Assembly (NCBI GenBank): GCA_903918755.1
Contig: CAIXFN010000083.1
Coordinates: 49,102 to 113,101, forward strand
DNA from: an uncultured Pedosphaera sp.
Lineage (GTDB): Bacteria > Verrucomicrobiota > Verrucomicrobiia > Limisphaerales > Pedosphaeraceae
Reading direction: 5' to 3'
DNA length: 64,000 nt
A model generated the notes under the pieces. The model was not told the origin of the DNA, searched no databases, and saw only the letters and a program-made list of their open reading frames with translations. The translations under genes were made by a program, and so were the position numbers. Of the stretch, positions 51,639 through 61,187 are shown piece by piece; the first letter of the stretch is position 1; each line of letters starts with the position of its first letter.

Positions 51639-53000
51639 ATGACTGTGATGCGAAAAAACGCCGAGGCCTCCCTGAGCCGGTTTACTGTCCCGCTGATGGA
51701 CTTGTTCGGGTTGAGCCGTTGGTTGGCCACGCTGATTGTCCTCGCGGTCCTGGCGATTCTGATTGCCGCCGTTTATTGGTCCTTCCATTCCGCCCCCCCG
51801 CGCACCCTCACCATGACCAGCGGACCGCCGGGTAGCACCTTCGAAACGAACGCGATCAAATACCGCGATATCCTGCAGACGCATGGCGTTACCCTGAAGA
51901 TCGTGCCTTCCCAAGGTTCTTTGGAAAACCTCGCCCGGCTTAAGGATTCAAAATCCAAAGTGGACGTCGGTTTTGTGCAGGGTGGGGTGACCAACGCGCC
52001 GGGAAATCGAAACCCCGTCTCCCTCGGCAGCGTTGCCTACCAACCCCTGCTCGTCTTTAGCCAGTCAGCCAACCCGCCACGACTTCTTTCCGAACTGAAG
52101 GGCAAGCGTCTCGCCATCGGCCCGCAAGGCAGCGGAACCCATGCGCTCGCCGTCGCTCTGCTCGAATTGAACGGTATCAGCGACACCAACGGACCAACCA
52201 AATTCGTGGACGTGGCCGGGGAAGACATGGCCAATGCGCTGATCGAAGACCGGGTGGATGCCGTTTTTCTCATGGGTGATTCCGCTTCCCGGCAGGTCAT
52301 GCGAAAATTGCTGAACTACCCTGGGATTTCACTCGTGGATTTCGTGCAGGCGGAGGGTTACGTTCGCAAATTCAGCTATTTGAACAAGATCGACATGCCG
52401 GAGGGCTATATCGATTTCGGGAAGGACCTCCCGACGCACACAATCCGCCTGTTGAGCCCCACCGTCGAACTCCTGGCGCGGCCGGATCTGCATCCCGCCT
52501 TGTCCGATTTGCTGATCGAGGCCGCCCGTACCGTCCATGGCGTTCCCACCATGACGGCCCGCAAAGGCGAATTTCCGGCTCCGTTGGAGCATGATTACCC
52601 GATCAGTGCCGACGCCAGCCGCTATTACAAAACGGGCAAAACCTGGCTTTACAGCAAACTGCCATTCCTGCTTGCCAGCATCGTGAACCAGATCCTGGTG
52701 GCGTTTGTGCCAATCCTGGTCGTCGTCATTCCCGGGATTCGCCTGATTCCCGCGCTCTACAAGTGGCGGGTCAGACTCATCATTAATTTCCGCTACCGGA
52801 CGCTGTTGCGTCTGGAACGCGAGGTCACCGAGGAATTGCCAGCCAACCAGCGCAAGGATTTGCTCACGCGACTGGCCGAGATCGAAGACGCGGTAAACCG
52901 CATGAAAGTACCCGCGTCTTTTGGCGATCAATTCTACGGACTCCGCGGACACATCAATTTCGTTCGCTCGCGGCTGGTGGATCCGGTCAACGCGGATTAA
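51639..53000 (+). CDS. TAXI-family TRAP solute-binding protein, membrane-anchored
   Basis: A 453-residue protein with an N-terminal membrane helix (about 28-50), a TAXI-type periplasmic ligand-binding domain (about 55-340, with MTSGPPGSTFETNA and LAIGPQGSGTHALAV) and a second hydrophobic helix near 350-375 followed by a basic C-terminal tail. TAXI proteins normally hand substrates to TRAP permeases, but no permease gene is adjacent, so it may have a sensory or other role. It stands alone, 64 bases after lepB. Confidence 0.8.
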   Translation: MTVMRKNAEASLSRFTVPLMDLFGLSRWLATLIVLAVLAILIAAVYWSFHSAPPRTLTMTSGPPGSTFETNAIKYRDILQTHGVTLKIVPSQGSLENLARLKDSKSKVDVGFVQGGVTNAPGNRNPVSLGSVAYQPLLVFSQSANPPRLLSELKGKRLAIGPQGSGTHALAVALLELNGISDTNGPTKFVDVAGEDMANALIEDRVDAVFLMGDSASRQVMRKLLNYPGISLVDFVQAEGYVRKFSYLNKIDMPEGYIDFGKDLPTHTIRLLSPTVELLARPDLHPALSDLLIEAARTVHGVPTMTARKGEFPAPLEHDYPISADASRYYKTGKTWLYSKLPFLLASIVNQILVAFVPILVVVIPGIRLIPALYKWRVRLIINFRYRTLLRLEREVTEELPANQRKDLLTRLAEIEDAVNRMKVPASFGDQFYGLRGHINFVRSRLVDPVNAD

Positions 53001-53167
53001 CCGAAGCGATCCTGGAGGCCTGGGCGCCACAGACACCGACCCTAATTAATTGGTGCCGCCTCAACAATAATAGACGCACAATGTTTGTTATATTCTGTTT
53101 AGTCACCTTGCAAAACCGCTTTGAATAAAGTCTTGAAAACCCGTGTCCCTGCCGATCATCCTGCCGC

Positions 53168-54934
53168 GTGAAATGTTCACTACGGATCCTTCTGGCCACG
53201 CTGCTCATCGTCTGGCGCTCCACGTCTGAAGTTTCGGCGCAATCCGAAGCCGATGGGAAACTTACCGCCTTCTTTCAATCGTATCTGCAGGAACATTTCC
53301 GCCAGCAACCGCTGGATGCGACTTCGTTGGGCGATCACCATTTCGACGCCTTGCTCGATGATTTATCGCCGTCCGCCCGGGCGGGCTGGCACGAACTGGC
53401 CAGACGCACCCTGACCGAACTCCTGCAGCGGGTTCCTTATGCCAGTCTTTCCCGCGACGGCCAGATCGACTTCGAAATCTTCCGGCATAATCTGGAAACC
53501 CAACTTTGGTTGGACGACAACACGCACGAATTCGCCGAGGACCCGCGAATTTATTGCAACACCATCAATGACAGTGTTTATCAGTTGTTGACCCAATCCA
53601 CGCTACCGAAGGAAACCAACATCGCCAATTGCCTGACCCGGATGGCCGAGTTTCCCCGGATCGTCGCCGCGGCCAAAGCCAGCCTCAGCCGACCTCCAAA
53701 AGCCGTCCTGGAAACCGCCATCCGCCAAAATCGTGGCGCAATTGATTTCTTTCAAAGTGACATCTTCAAACTGGCCGGCGAGACGCCCCAACTGGCGGCC
53801 TTGCAAAAGGCCTGCACCAACGCCGTGACCGTGCTGGAGGATTACCAACATTTCCTGGAGGGCCCGTTGCTGGCCCAGGCAACGGACAACTGGCGCCTAG
53901 GGAAAAGCAAATTCAACCGCAAACTCGAGCTGATTCTCGATGCCGGCACGACTGCGGATCAGGTCCTCGCCGACGCCCGGGCCGAATTCGTCTCCGTCCG
54001 CTCAGAAATGTATGTGGTGGCCCGGCAGCTCTGGAGTCACTATTTTCCCGCCCAGCCGGTGCCCCCGGATGATGCCGGCGGACGTCGGGAAACCATCACC
54101 AAGGTAATCAATGCCGTTAACGCCGAACACGGCAAGCCGGAGGAATTGGTGGCCGATGCGCAGGCGGCCGTCCGGGAAATCAAAGCCTTCATCAGCGACC
54201 GCCACTATCTGCGTCTGCCAGAACCCGACCTCTGCCAGGTGCTGGAAATGCCGGAATTCCGCCGCGGCAATTCCCTGGCCTACTTGGAAAGCGCGCCCCC
54301 GCTGGACCCGGCGGCCGCCAGCCATTACGCCATCAGCCCGCCGCCCGCGGATTGGACGCCCCGACAAATCGCGAGTTTCCTGGAGGAATACAACCATCAC
54401 ATGTTGAAGATCCTCACAATTCACGAGGGTTATCCGGGGCATTATGTGCAGTTGGAATACGCCAACCGGCATCCTTCCTTGATCCGCCGGGTGTATCAAT
54501 CCGGTCCGTTTGTCGAAGGCTGGGCGGTCTATGGTGAAATCACCATGCTGAACGAAGGCTTTGGCAAGGGGGATTTGCGGCTGCGTCTCATGCAGCAGAA
54601 ATTCTATTTGCGGGCCGTGGCCAATGCGATTCTCGACAACCAATTTCACTGCACGGCCATGACCGATGCCGAAGCCATGAAATTCCTCCAGGAAGATGCT
54701 TTTCAATCCGAGGGCGAGGCGCGCTTGAAACTCATCCGGGCCAAACAATCATCCACCCAACTTAGCACTTACTTTGTCGGCCGGATGGCCCATTACCGGC
54801 TCCATCAGCAGATCGCTCGCGAATTAGGTGATCGCTTCGACCTGGGGCGATATCATGAAGCAGTTTTGTCCCACGGATCGGTGCCGGTCAAGTACCTGCC
54901 GGAACTCGTGCGCCGCAGTCTGGGCAGTAAGTGA
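53168..54934 (+). CDS. Secreted DUF885 family metallopeptidase-like protein
   Basis: A 588-residue exported protein with a signal peptide (CSLRILLATLLIVWRSTSEV, cleavage near SAQS). DUF885 proteins are predicted zinc metallopeptidases; the key motif HEGYPGHYVQ (His419, Glu420, His425) is present, with a second acidic motif GPFVEGWAVYGE about 40 residues later. The start is GTG at 53168, the only initiator before the signal peptide. The 167 bases upstream hold no recognisable gene. Substrate unknown; similar proteins are annotated as dipeptide-releasing peptidases. Confidence 0.85.
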   Translation: MKCSLRILLATLLIVWRSTSEVSAQSEADGKLTAFFQSYLQEHFRQQPLDATSLGDHHFDALLDDLSPSARAGWHELARRTLTELLQRVPYASLSRDGQIDFEIFRHNLETQLWLDDNTHEFAEDPRIYCNTINDSVYQLLTQSTLPKETNIANCLTRMAEFPRIVAAAKASLSRPPKAVLETAIRQNRGAIDFFQSDIFKLAGETPQLAALQKACTNAVTVLEDYQHFLEGPLLAQATDNWRLGKSKFNRKLELILDAGTTADQVLADARAEFVSVRSEMYVVARQLWSHYFPAQPVPPDDAGGRRETITKVINAVNAEHGKPEELVADAQAAVREIKAFISDRHYLRLPEPDLCQVLEMPEFRRGNSLAYLESAPPLDPAAASHYAISPPPADWTPRQIASFLEEYNHHMLKILTIHEGYPGHYVQLEYANRHPSLIRRVYQSGPFVEGWAVYGEITMLNEGFGKGDLRLRLMQQKFYLRAVANAILDNQFHCTAMTDAEAMKFLQEDAFQSEGEARLKLIRAKQSSTQLSTYFVGRMAHYRLHQQIARELGDRFDLGRYHEAVLSHGSVPVKYLPELVRRSLGSK

Positions 54935-55110
54935 GTCTTTGGTAGTCCCGTTGGTCGATCTGCTCCTGCCGCAACTTTCGCAAAAGCGAATCTGGTTGGA
55001 ACGATGACCTTTTAGTGGCGCGAAGCGTTGCTCGTTTCCGGGCTGCTTACTCCCCTGCCCTTTATAAAGCTCGCGACATCGAGACGATGGACTTGGCAAC
55101 GGCGCAACTG
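54935..55110. other. Gene-free spacer
   Basis: About 180 bases between the convergent DUF885 and YceI genes. It contains a small hairpin (TTCGC-AAAA-GCGAA near 54980) but no open frame with coding character and no recognisable RNA family. The YceI terminator begins at its right end. Confidence 0.5.
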
Positions 55111-55147
55111 AAAAGCAAAGGGCGGCAAGTCGTCAGACCTGCCGCCC
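55111..55147 (-). terminator. Intrinsic terminator after the YceI gene
   Basis: On the minus strand GGGCGGCA and TGCCGCCC (55120-55147) form an 8-bp stem with a 12-base loop, followed by TTTGCTTTT. It lies 25 bases after the YceI stop. Confidence 0.75.
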
Positions 55148-55171
55148 CGTCACTCATTTTGTTGCGGTAAA

Positions 55172-55849
55172 TTACTTGGCAGGAGCGGCCAATGCGATGA
55201 GCCACTCAAACGAAATCTTCACTTCGTCGCCCGTGGTGATCAGACCCAAACCAACCGCCGGGGCCGGGGGCTTGACCTTGAAATCGGTCATCTTCAACGG
55301 CACCATGCCAACCACCTTCAACTTGCCCTTGTCGGCGGCCTCAATGGACACCGGGATCGAGATTTTGTTCGTGATTCCGTTCACCACCAGGTCGCCCTTG
55401 GTGTCGAATTGCAGGGGCGTGCCGGCGGCATGGGGACCCTTCAAGACCATTTCCGTGAGGGAAAACTGGATCTTCGGATGCGTCTCCGCATTCATGGCCT
55501 GCTGCATCACTTCATCCATGCCGGAATGTGTGCTCTTGAGCGAGCGCACCGGGATCATGGTTTCCACTTTGGCATTTAATTTGCCATCGGTGACCCCGGC
55601 CAGGTTTGCTTGGGCTGGATCCAGCACCACACCAGCGGGAACTTCAAAAAAACCTTGGATGATCTGCCCATCCATGGTCCAGGCATGAATGCTCGAGGTG
55701 CCGGCGATGCTGACTTTGCTGCCGAATTTGGTCGTGTAACGCACCGCGTCCGCGGCGCCGGATTCAACCGCGAAACCCAGACCACCAGCCAGTGCGGCCA
55801 GCGTCAGGAAACGGGCTCCGAATGAGGAGGTAGTATTAGTGAAAGACAT
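55172..55849 (-). CDS. YceI-family periplasmic lipocalin-like protein
   Basis: A 225-residue exported protein with an N-terminal signal (FLTLAALAGGLGFAVESGAA). YceI family proteins form a lipocalin-like barrel that binds polyisoprenoids or amides and are often stress-induced. Typical features are the early SSIHAWTMDG (usually xGxSxHxWxVxG), IPVRSLKSTHSGMDEVMQQA, the HPKIQFSLTEM motif and GDLVVNGITNKISIPV. Single gene with its own terminator. Confidence 0.85.
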   Translation of the reverse strand: MSFTNTTSSFGARFLTLAALAGGLGFAVESGAADAVRYTTKFGSKVSIAGTSSIHAWTMDGQIIQGFFEVPAGVVLDPAQANLAGVTDGKLNAKVETMIPVRSLKSTHSGMDEVMQQAMNAETHPKIQFSLTEMVLKGPHAAGTPLQFDTKGDLVVNGITNKISIPVSIEAADKGKLKVVGMVPLKMTDFKVKPPAPAVGLGLITTGDEVKISFEWLIALAAPAK

Positions 55850-55900
55850 AATTCAATACGGGTTGGACGTCAAAAGTGGTAATTCTTATCAATCTGCAGT

Positions 55901-57286
55901 TCAGATTTGGAACAAATCCTTGGGCAGGTTGATCTTTTGCCCCTTGATGACGGCTTCATTCGCCTTCAACGCCAGCGCGGTGGCTTCAAAGCCCTCCTGA
56001 TAACCGGCCGCCGGGCCGCGGCTGCCGGCTTCCTTGGCCAGGAAAGTGGGCAAATCCGCCAATTCCCCGCCGCTGCTCATAAAGTCCTCCACCTGGGTGG
56101 CGGTGAGATGGGAATTCTTGACGAACGAGACCAAGGCGTAGTGCAGGGGGCTCTCCGCAAAGGAAGCCTCCGCGGCGGTGGCCTTGTTCAACATGGCCTT
56201 TTGTTTCGACGCGTCCGCCACCAGGGCGATCCCGGTCTCATTGTAGAACAAATCCTTGCGGGCGTACACTTCCCAGCCCACGAGCGGCGCGTCGTTTTCT
56301 TTGAACATCCAGGCCTTGTTGCCCCGCATCATCACCGAGGAATCGGTCCCATAAATCATGTCGTAATCCGAGTCAAAAGAACTGGCGAGGGTGCAGTCAA
56401 ACGAGAGATTCACCCCGTTGGCAAATTCCAGCACGGTCTGAAGCGTGTCAGCCACGTCGCGGCCGTCGGCATAATTCACGATCCCGCCGAAGCCGGCCAC
56501 GGAAGTCGGCCGGCCGTTGAGATACCAGCGCATCAGGTCCAATTGATGGATGCCGATTTCGCCGAGCAGTCCGCCGGAGGTCTTGGAGTTGAGCCGCCAA
56601 TTCAGGGCCGCTTCGCGTTCGGGATTGGCCGCCGGCCGCCGCCAGCTGGTCTTCTTGTGCCACTGGGAGCGGGCCATCACGGTCTTGCCCACCGCGCCGC
56701 CGCGGATGAACTTGACTAGCCAATGCTTCTGGGGATCGGACCGGACCTGCAACCCGCTTTGAAAATTCAGCTTCACGGCCGCTTTGGCGGCGCGCGCGAT
56801 CTCCAGCGCATCCTCGTGGGTCGAGGCCAGCGGCGCTTCGCAATAAACATGCTTGCCGGCGGCCAGCGCGGCCTCCACCACTTCCCGGTGCAGGTGCGAC
56901 GGCGTGGCCACGATTACGGCCTCCACCTTGGGGCTGGCGAGCAGCTTTTTGTAGTCGTCGAAAGTCTCGGCCTTGGGCGCAGCGTCCTTCACTTTCCGCA
57001 GCGCGGCGGGATAGGTGTCGCAGATCGCCACCACCGGCGCATTGGGCAGCAGGGCCAGCGTCTGGAGAATTTCTTTGCCCCACGCGCCGCAGCCCACCAG
57101 ACCGAGGGAGACCGGGGGACCATACGTGTGGTACGTTGTCGGAGCGTCGCCGGCCGGCGCATTGGTCTGCTGGGCTTCGAGCGGCACCCCGCCCATCAGC
57201 ATCATCAAGGTTCCAAAGGACGCACCACGCAGAAATTCACGCCGCGTCCAATCAATCTGACCATTCTCGACTTCGTTTGGGTTCAT
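55901..57286 (-). CDS. Tat-exported Gfo/Idh/MocA family oxidoreductase
   Basis: A 461-residue protein with a twin-arginine signal (WTRREFLRGASFGTLMMLMG, about 11-30). The Rossmann fold (about 60-180) has the dinucleotide motif LGLVGCGAWGKEILQ and the EAPLASTHEDAL region (normally EKPxA); the C-terminal domain follows (about 185-440) with GEIGIHQLDLMRWY. Such secreted oxidoreductases probably bind NAD(P) before export and act on sugars. The ATG at 57286 is chosen for the signal peptide and fits a predicted promoter just upstream. Substrate is unknown. Confidence 0.85.
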   Translation of the reverse strand: MNPNEVENGQIDWTRREFLRGASFGTLMMLMGGVPLEAQQTNAPAGDAPTTYHTYGPPVSLGLVGCGAWGKEILQTLALLPNAPVVAICDTYPAALRKVKDAAPKAETFDDYKKLLASPKVEAVIVATPSHLHREVVEAALAAGKHVYCEAPLASTHEDALEIARAAKAAVKLNFQSGLQVRSDPQKHWLVKFIRGGAVGKTVMARSQWHKKTSWRRPAANPEREAALNWRLNSKTSGGLLGEIGIHQLDLMRWYLNGRPTSVAGFGGIVNYADGRDVADTLQTVLEFANGVNLSFDCTLASSFDSDYDMIYGTDSSVMMRGNKAWMFKENDAPLVGWEVYARKDLFYNETGIALVADASKQKAMLNKATAAEASFAESPLHYALVSFVKNSHLTATQVEDFMSSGGELADLPTFLAKEAGSRGPAAGYQEGFEATALALKANEAVIKGQKINLPKDLFQI

Positions 57287-57291
57287 AGACT

Positions 57292-57325
57292 GTCTGAATC
57301 GTAACAGTTCAGACGCGGGACTCAA
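57292..57325 (-). promoter_or_regulatory. Putative promoter with overlapping inverted repeat
   Basis: On the minus strand TTGAGT (57320-57325), a 16-base spacer and TACGAT (57298-57303) would start transcription about five bases before the oxidoreductase ATG. A 7-base inverted repeat GTCTGAA/TTCAGAC (57292-57298 and 57308-57314) brackets the -10 and could be an operator. Confidence 0.45.
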
Positions 57326-57480
57326 ACTTAAATTCAACCGCGGGAAACATTCCAAGCCCGGCCCGGACAACCAATTAGAGCGCGCCCGCGGGACCGGGTT
57401 GGTGTAATCTTTGCCCGTCCCGAAGCGTCTGAAAAGTGGTTCCAGCCGCTGCTCCGGCAATCCGGTGACAAACCCGAATC

Positions 57481-58851
57481 ATGCAAAAATTTATGACCCC
57501 ATCCCTGCGTCTCCTCTGCCTGGCCGGGTTGCTCCTCGGCCCGCGGACTCTCCCCGCCGCCGCCGCCCAACGGACGGAAGTTCACTTTCAGGAAGTGGAT
57601 ACCCTGTTTCCCAATCCCGGTCAGGGCTGGATGAGCTACCAGCGCACCCCGCGGCAGCCCACGCGCTTCCCTTGCTCCGTGGTCTATGTCCGGTTTGATT
57701 GGGCCGACGCGGAACCCTCCGAGGGTCATTACAATTGGAAGTTCATCGACGACACCATCGCTGCCTGGAAACCCAAAAATGCCGCGCTTGCCTTGCGCGT
57801 CATGACCGCCAATGCCCATAGCGACGGTTACTATTCGTCTCCCAAATGGCTCTTTGATGCGGGGTGTCGGGGACATGAGTATTCTGTCGGTGGCGGGGAT
57901 CCGACCAGCGGCGGCAAAGCCATCGCACGCATTGAACCGGATTACGCGGATCCATCGTATCTTGCCAAACACGGCGCCTTTCTCCAGGCCCTCGGCCAGC
58001 GTTACAACGGTAAGCCGGAAATTGCGTTCCTCGATATTGGTTCTTATGGCATTTGGGGCGAATGGCACACCGAACACCCGGCTCCGGTGGCGGTTCGTCG
58101 CCAAATCGTGGACCTTTATCGCACCGCTTTTCCGCAGACCCCGTTGGTGTTTATGACGGATGACTTCGAGGTGGTCCCGTATGCCCTCCAGCAGGGCGCG
58201 GGGCTGCGACGGGACGGCGTCGGTTCTCCCTGGCACGAGCAGAACTGGATCGGCTCCCCGCGCTATGCCAAAGTTACTGCCATGGCGGAAACCTGGAAAA
58301 CCGCCCCCGTGGTGTTCGAATGGTTCGGCGACTACAATTACCTCAAGTCCAAGAACTGGTCGTTTGATGCGGCGGTAAACTTCATGCTGCAAAACCACGT
58401 CAGCCTCGTGGTGGACAACATCGGCCACATCCCGCCCGAGGCCCAACCGCAGCTCGATAAACTGGCCCGGCTGGCCGGTTACCGGTTTGTCCTGCGGGAT
58501 TTGGCGCATGATTCCTCGGCCAAAGCCGGAGGCTCGTTAACCATCGCCATGAACTGGGCCAATGTGGGCGTAGGTAAACTGTACCAGCCTTTCGTTCCGC
58601 GCCTCGCGCTCCGGAATGCGGTCGATGAAACGGTCGCGCAAGTGACGGCGGCGGCGGATCCGCGGCAATGGCTGCCCGGCGAACAGGCGGTCGCCACCGC
58701 ACTTGCGCTGCCCGCCACCCTGCCCGCCGGAGACTACACGCTTGCTCTCGCGCTGGTTGATCCCACCGGCATTCATCCGCCGCTGAATCTGGCCATCAGC
58801 GCTCCCGCCAAGTTGGGTTGGTACATCGTGAGCCACTTGAAAATTGACTGA
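57481..58851 (+). CDS. Secreted DUF4832 family protein
   Basis: A 456-residue exported protein with a signal peptide (LRLLCLAGLLLGPRTLPAAAA). The N-terminal part resembles a TIM-barrel glycosidase-like fold (NPGQGWMSYQ, SVVYVRFDWADAEPSEGHYN, LDIGSYGIWGEWH), typical of DUF4832-containing proteins, and the C-terminal ~110 residues form a beta-sandwich (TIAMNWANVGVGKLYQPF). Acidic residues in WADAEP and GEWH could be catalytic. No substrate is known; function as a polysaccharide-acting enzyme is inference. Confidence 0.75.
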   Translation: MQKFMTPSLRLLCLAGLLLGPRTLPAAAAQRTEVHFQEVDTLFPNPGQGWMSYQRTPRQPTRFPCSVVYVRFDWADAEPSEGHYNWKFIDDTIAAWKPKNAALALRVMTANAHSDGYYSSPKWLFDAGCRGHEYSVGGGDPTSGGKAIARIEPDYADPSYLAKHGAFLQALGQRYNGKPEIAFLDIGSYGIWGEWHTEHPAPVAVRRQIVDLYRTAFPQTPLVFMTDDFEVVPYALQQGAGLRRDGVGSPWHEQNWIGSPRYAKVTAMAETWKTAPVVFEWFGDYNYLKSKNWSFDAAVNFMLQNHVSLVVDNIGHIPPEAQPQLDKLARLAGYRFVLRDLAHDSSAKAGGSLTIAMNWANVGVGKLYQPFVPRLALRNAVDETVAQVTAAADPRQWLPGEQAVATALALPATLPAGDYTLALALVDPTGIHPPLNLAISAPAKLGWYIVSHLKID

Positions 58852-58873
58852 CCACCGCCGCCACGGCCAGGGC

Positions 58874-59341
58874 TCACGTCTCGACGACCGCCACGGGATC
58901 CCCGACCCGGATTTCGCCATCCGAGAGAATCTGGGCCCGGAGTCCGCCTTTGTGAACCAATCCCGGCAAAATCTCCGGGGAGGTTTGCTTCGCGAGGTAA
59001 TTGCATGGCTCGCATAAGCGCATTCCTTTCAGCAAAACCTCCCCTACCCGGAATTCCTTTCCTACCAGGCCGTTTAAATCCACGCCCACCGTCACCAGGT
59101 TGCGACGGGCTTCGCGCGCGGTGAAGGCAACGCCGGTTGCGGCGGCGAAAGCCGCCAGGTGCTCTTGCTGCACCAAGGTCACTTCGTAATCCGGTTTCCG
59201 CGGCTGGGGCGAGAACGTCCCCTGCCCCGTGAAATAGCGGTCTCCGGCCAACCCCATTCCGGCGACAGCGCGGACGTTCGACTGCGGCGCCATGGGATCG
59301 GTCGGCGATGCGGCGATGAGTATTTCGATGACTAGAGCCAT
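58874..59341 (-). CDS. MOSC domain protein
   Basis: A 155-residue protein with a MOSC fold, a family that handles molybdenum-cofactor-bound sulfur. The segment MGLAGDRYFTGQGTFS, REARRNLVTVGVDLNGLVGK, the cysteine motif MRLCEPCNYL (Cys110, Cys113) and the terminal GGLRAQILSDGEIRVGDPV are typical. The ATG at 59341 is preferred to a TTG 10 codons earlier that would overlap the ggt stop region. It lies 23 bases downstream of ggt on the same strand. Exact role unknown. Confidence 0.82.
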   Translation of the reverse strand: MALVIEILIAASPTDPMAPQSNVRAVAGMGLAGDRYFTGQGTFSPQPRKPDYEVTLVQQEHLAAFAAATGVAFTAREARRNLVTVGVDLNGLVGKEFRVGEVLLKGMRLCEPCNYLAKQTSPEILPGLVHKGGLRAQILSDGEIRVGDPVAVVET

Positions 59342-59364
59342 GCTTCGGGTCCTCCGACAATTGT

Positions 59365-61128
59365 TTACCAACCGGCCGCCTGCCCCGGCACCCGGGGGTC
59401 GGATACTCCAACAAACCCCTGCCCGTCCGGACTGCGTCCCACGATTTGACTCACGCCCATGGCATTCCGAAATTGCAGGGTGTGCCCACGTGCTTTCAAG
59501 GCGGCTTGCAAGGCTTCCGGCATGGATTTCTCCACCGTCAACTCATCGGGTGACCATTGATGGTGCCAGCGGGGAATGCTGATGGCCGTGGCGGGCGTTT
59601 CTCCCAAATCCAGCATTGCCACCAACTCGACGACCACTTGGGAAATGATGGTGGGGCCACCCGCGGCGCCCAGGGCCAGTATCGGACGATCCTTTTGCAA
59701 CACGATAGTCGGGCTCATACTCGAAAGCGGCCGTTTGCCGGGAGCCACCGCGTTCGCCTCCGCGCCCACCAGACCGAAATAATTCGCCACCCCGGGCTGC
59801 GTCGAAAAGTCATCCATCTGGTTGTTGAGCACCACGCCCGTGCCGGGCACCACCACTTTCGATCCGAAGCCCGTGTTGACAGTCGCTGTGCACGCCACCC
59901 AGTTGCCGGCCTGGTCGGCCACGGAAAAATGGGTGGTGTGTTTCTTGAACAAATTCGCCTGCCACTCCGGCGGCATTCCGTGCGATTTCACGGGCGTAAC
60001 CTGCTTCACATTGATTCTGGCCGCCAGGGCGTCGGCATAATGCTTGTCCACCAAGCCGCGCGGCACGTCCACAAAATCGGGGTCGCCCAGCCAATGCGCG
60101 CGATCCGCAAAGGCCAGCTTCATCGCTTCCGCCACGACATGCACACGCGTCGGTTCATCCATGGATTTCAGGTCGAAGTGCTCCAGGATATTGAGAATTT
60201 CGGTCACATGCACCCCGCCGGAACTGGGCGGCGGAAAGGTGATGATCTGGTATCCGCGGTAAGGCGTCACCACCGCTTCGCGCAGGACAATATGGTAATC
60301 GTTCAGATCCCGGGCGGTCATGATTCCGCCGTTCGCCTTCATCCAGGTTTCCAGCGCCACTCCGAAAGGCCCCTGATAAAACCAGCCGGGCCCCTCCTCG
60401 GCAATATGGCGGTAGGTGGCAGCCAGATCCGGTTGTTTAAAACGCTCCCCGGCGTGTGGCGTGGAACCGTCCGCCTTCAAGTAAACCGAGCGTGAGGAGG
60501 CGAATCGCGCCAGATCGGCCTTCTCCCCGGCGAGAGCGCGGGCATAGTGGGCGTCCACCACAAAGCCGCTCGCGGCCAATTCCGCGGCTGGTAGAATGAG
60601 TTCTTTGAAAGTCTTCCGCCCCTGGGTGCGCGCGGCATATTCATAAGCCGCGAGGGCGCCCGGCACGCCGCTGGCCAGCGCTCCGGTTTGGCTGAGTTCA
60701 GTGTCGGCCTTGCCGCCGCGCAAATACATGTCCCGACTCGCCGCCGCGGGCGCCATCTCGCGCCCATCGATGGCGACAACGGTGCCATCCGCTTTCCGTA
60801 CGAGCATGAAACAGCCGCCGCCGATCCCGGAGTTCTGCCCGTCCACCACCCCCAGGGTCAGTCCCACCGCCACGGCGGCATCAATGGCATTGCCGCCGTG
60901 CTGCAAAACGTCCAGGCCCGCCTGGGTGGCCAGCGGATGCACACTCGCCACCATGCCGTGCGTTCCCTGCGCCGCCACCGGCACCAGTGATTGCGCCAGC
61001 GATTCGCACCAGGCGCCGGGCAGCCCGGAAAGCAGTAGGACGATGAGGCCTAAGGGGAAACTGGCATTGCAGCCAGTAAAAGTAGTTCGTCCGGCCCGGG
61101 GCGTCGGTCGGATTCCAAGCAAGTTCAT
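59365..61128 (-). CDS. ggt: Gamma-glutamyltranspeptidase
   Basis: A 587-residue exported enzyme that hydrolyses or transfers the gamma-glutamyl group of glutathione. A hydrophobic signal segment (about 24-43) starts the protein. The N-terminal nucleophile, exposed by autocleavage, is Thr398 in KKHTTHFSVADQAGN. The substrate-binding GNAIDAAVAV, VDGQNSGIGGGCFM, and the small-subunit PLSSMSPTIVL and GAAGGPTIISQ motifs are intact. The ATG at 61128 follows an AAAGGAA ribosome site; an upstream Met adds 16 unlikely residues. Confidence 0.92.
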   Translation of the reverse strand: MNLLGIRPTPRAGRTTFTGCNASFPLGLIVLLLSGLPGAWCESLAQSLVPVAAQGTHGMVASVHPLATQAGLDVLQHGGNAIDAAVAVGLTLGVVDGQNSGIGGGCFMLVRKADGTVVAIDGREMAPAAASRDMYLRGGKADTELSQTGALASGVPGALAAYEYAARTQGRKTFKELILPAAELAASGFVVDAHYARALAGEKADLARFASSRSVYLKADGSTPHAGERFKQPDLAATYRHIAEEGPGWFYQGPFGVALETWMKANGGIMTARDLNDYHIVLREAVVTPYRGYQIITFPPPSSGGVHVTEILNILEHFDLKSMDEPTRVHVVAEAMKLAFADRAHWLGDPDFVDVPRGLVDKHYADALAARINVKQVTPVKSHGMPPEWQANLFKKHTTHFSVADQAGNWVACTATVNTGFGSKVVVPGTGVVLNNQMDDFSTQPGVANYFGLVGAEANAVAPGKRPLSSMSPTIVLQKDRPILALGAAGGPTIISQVVVELVAMLDLGETPATAISIPRWHHQWSPDELTVEKSMPEALQAALKARGHTLQFRNAMGVSQIVGRSPDGQGFVGVSDPRVPGQAAGW

Positions 61129-61187
61129 GGCGTTCCTTTCTGCCTCATTACGGTCACTTAGGCAACCGCAATGCACCGCCGTGGCGT

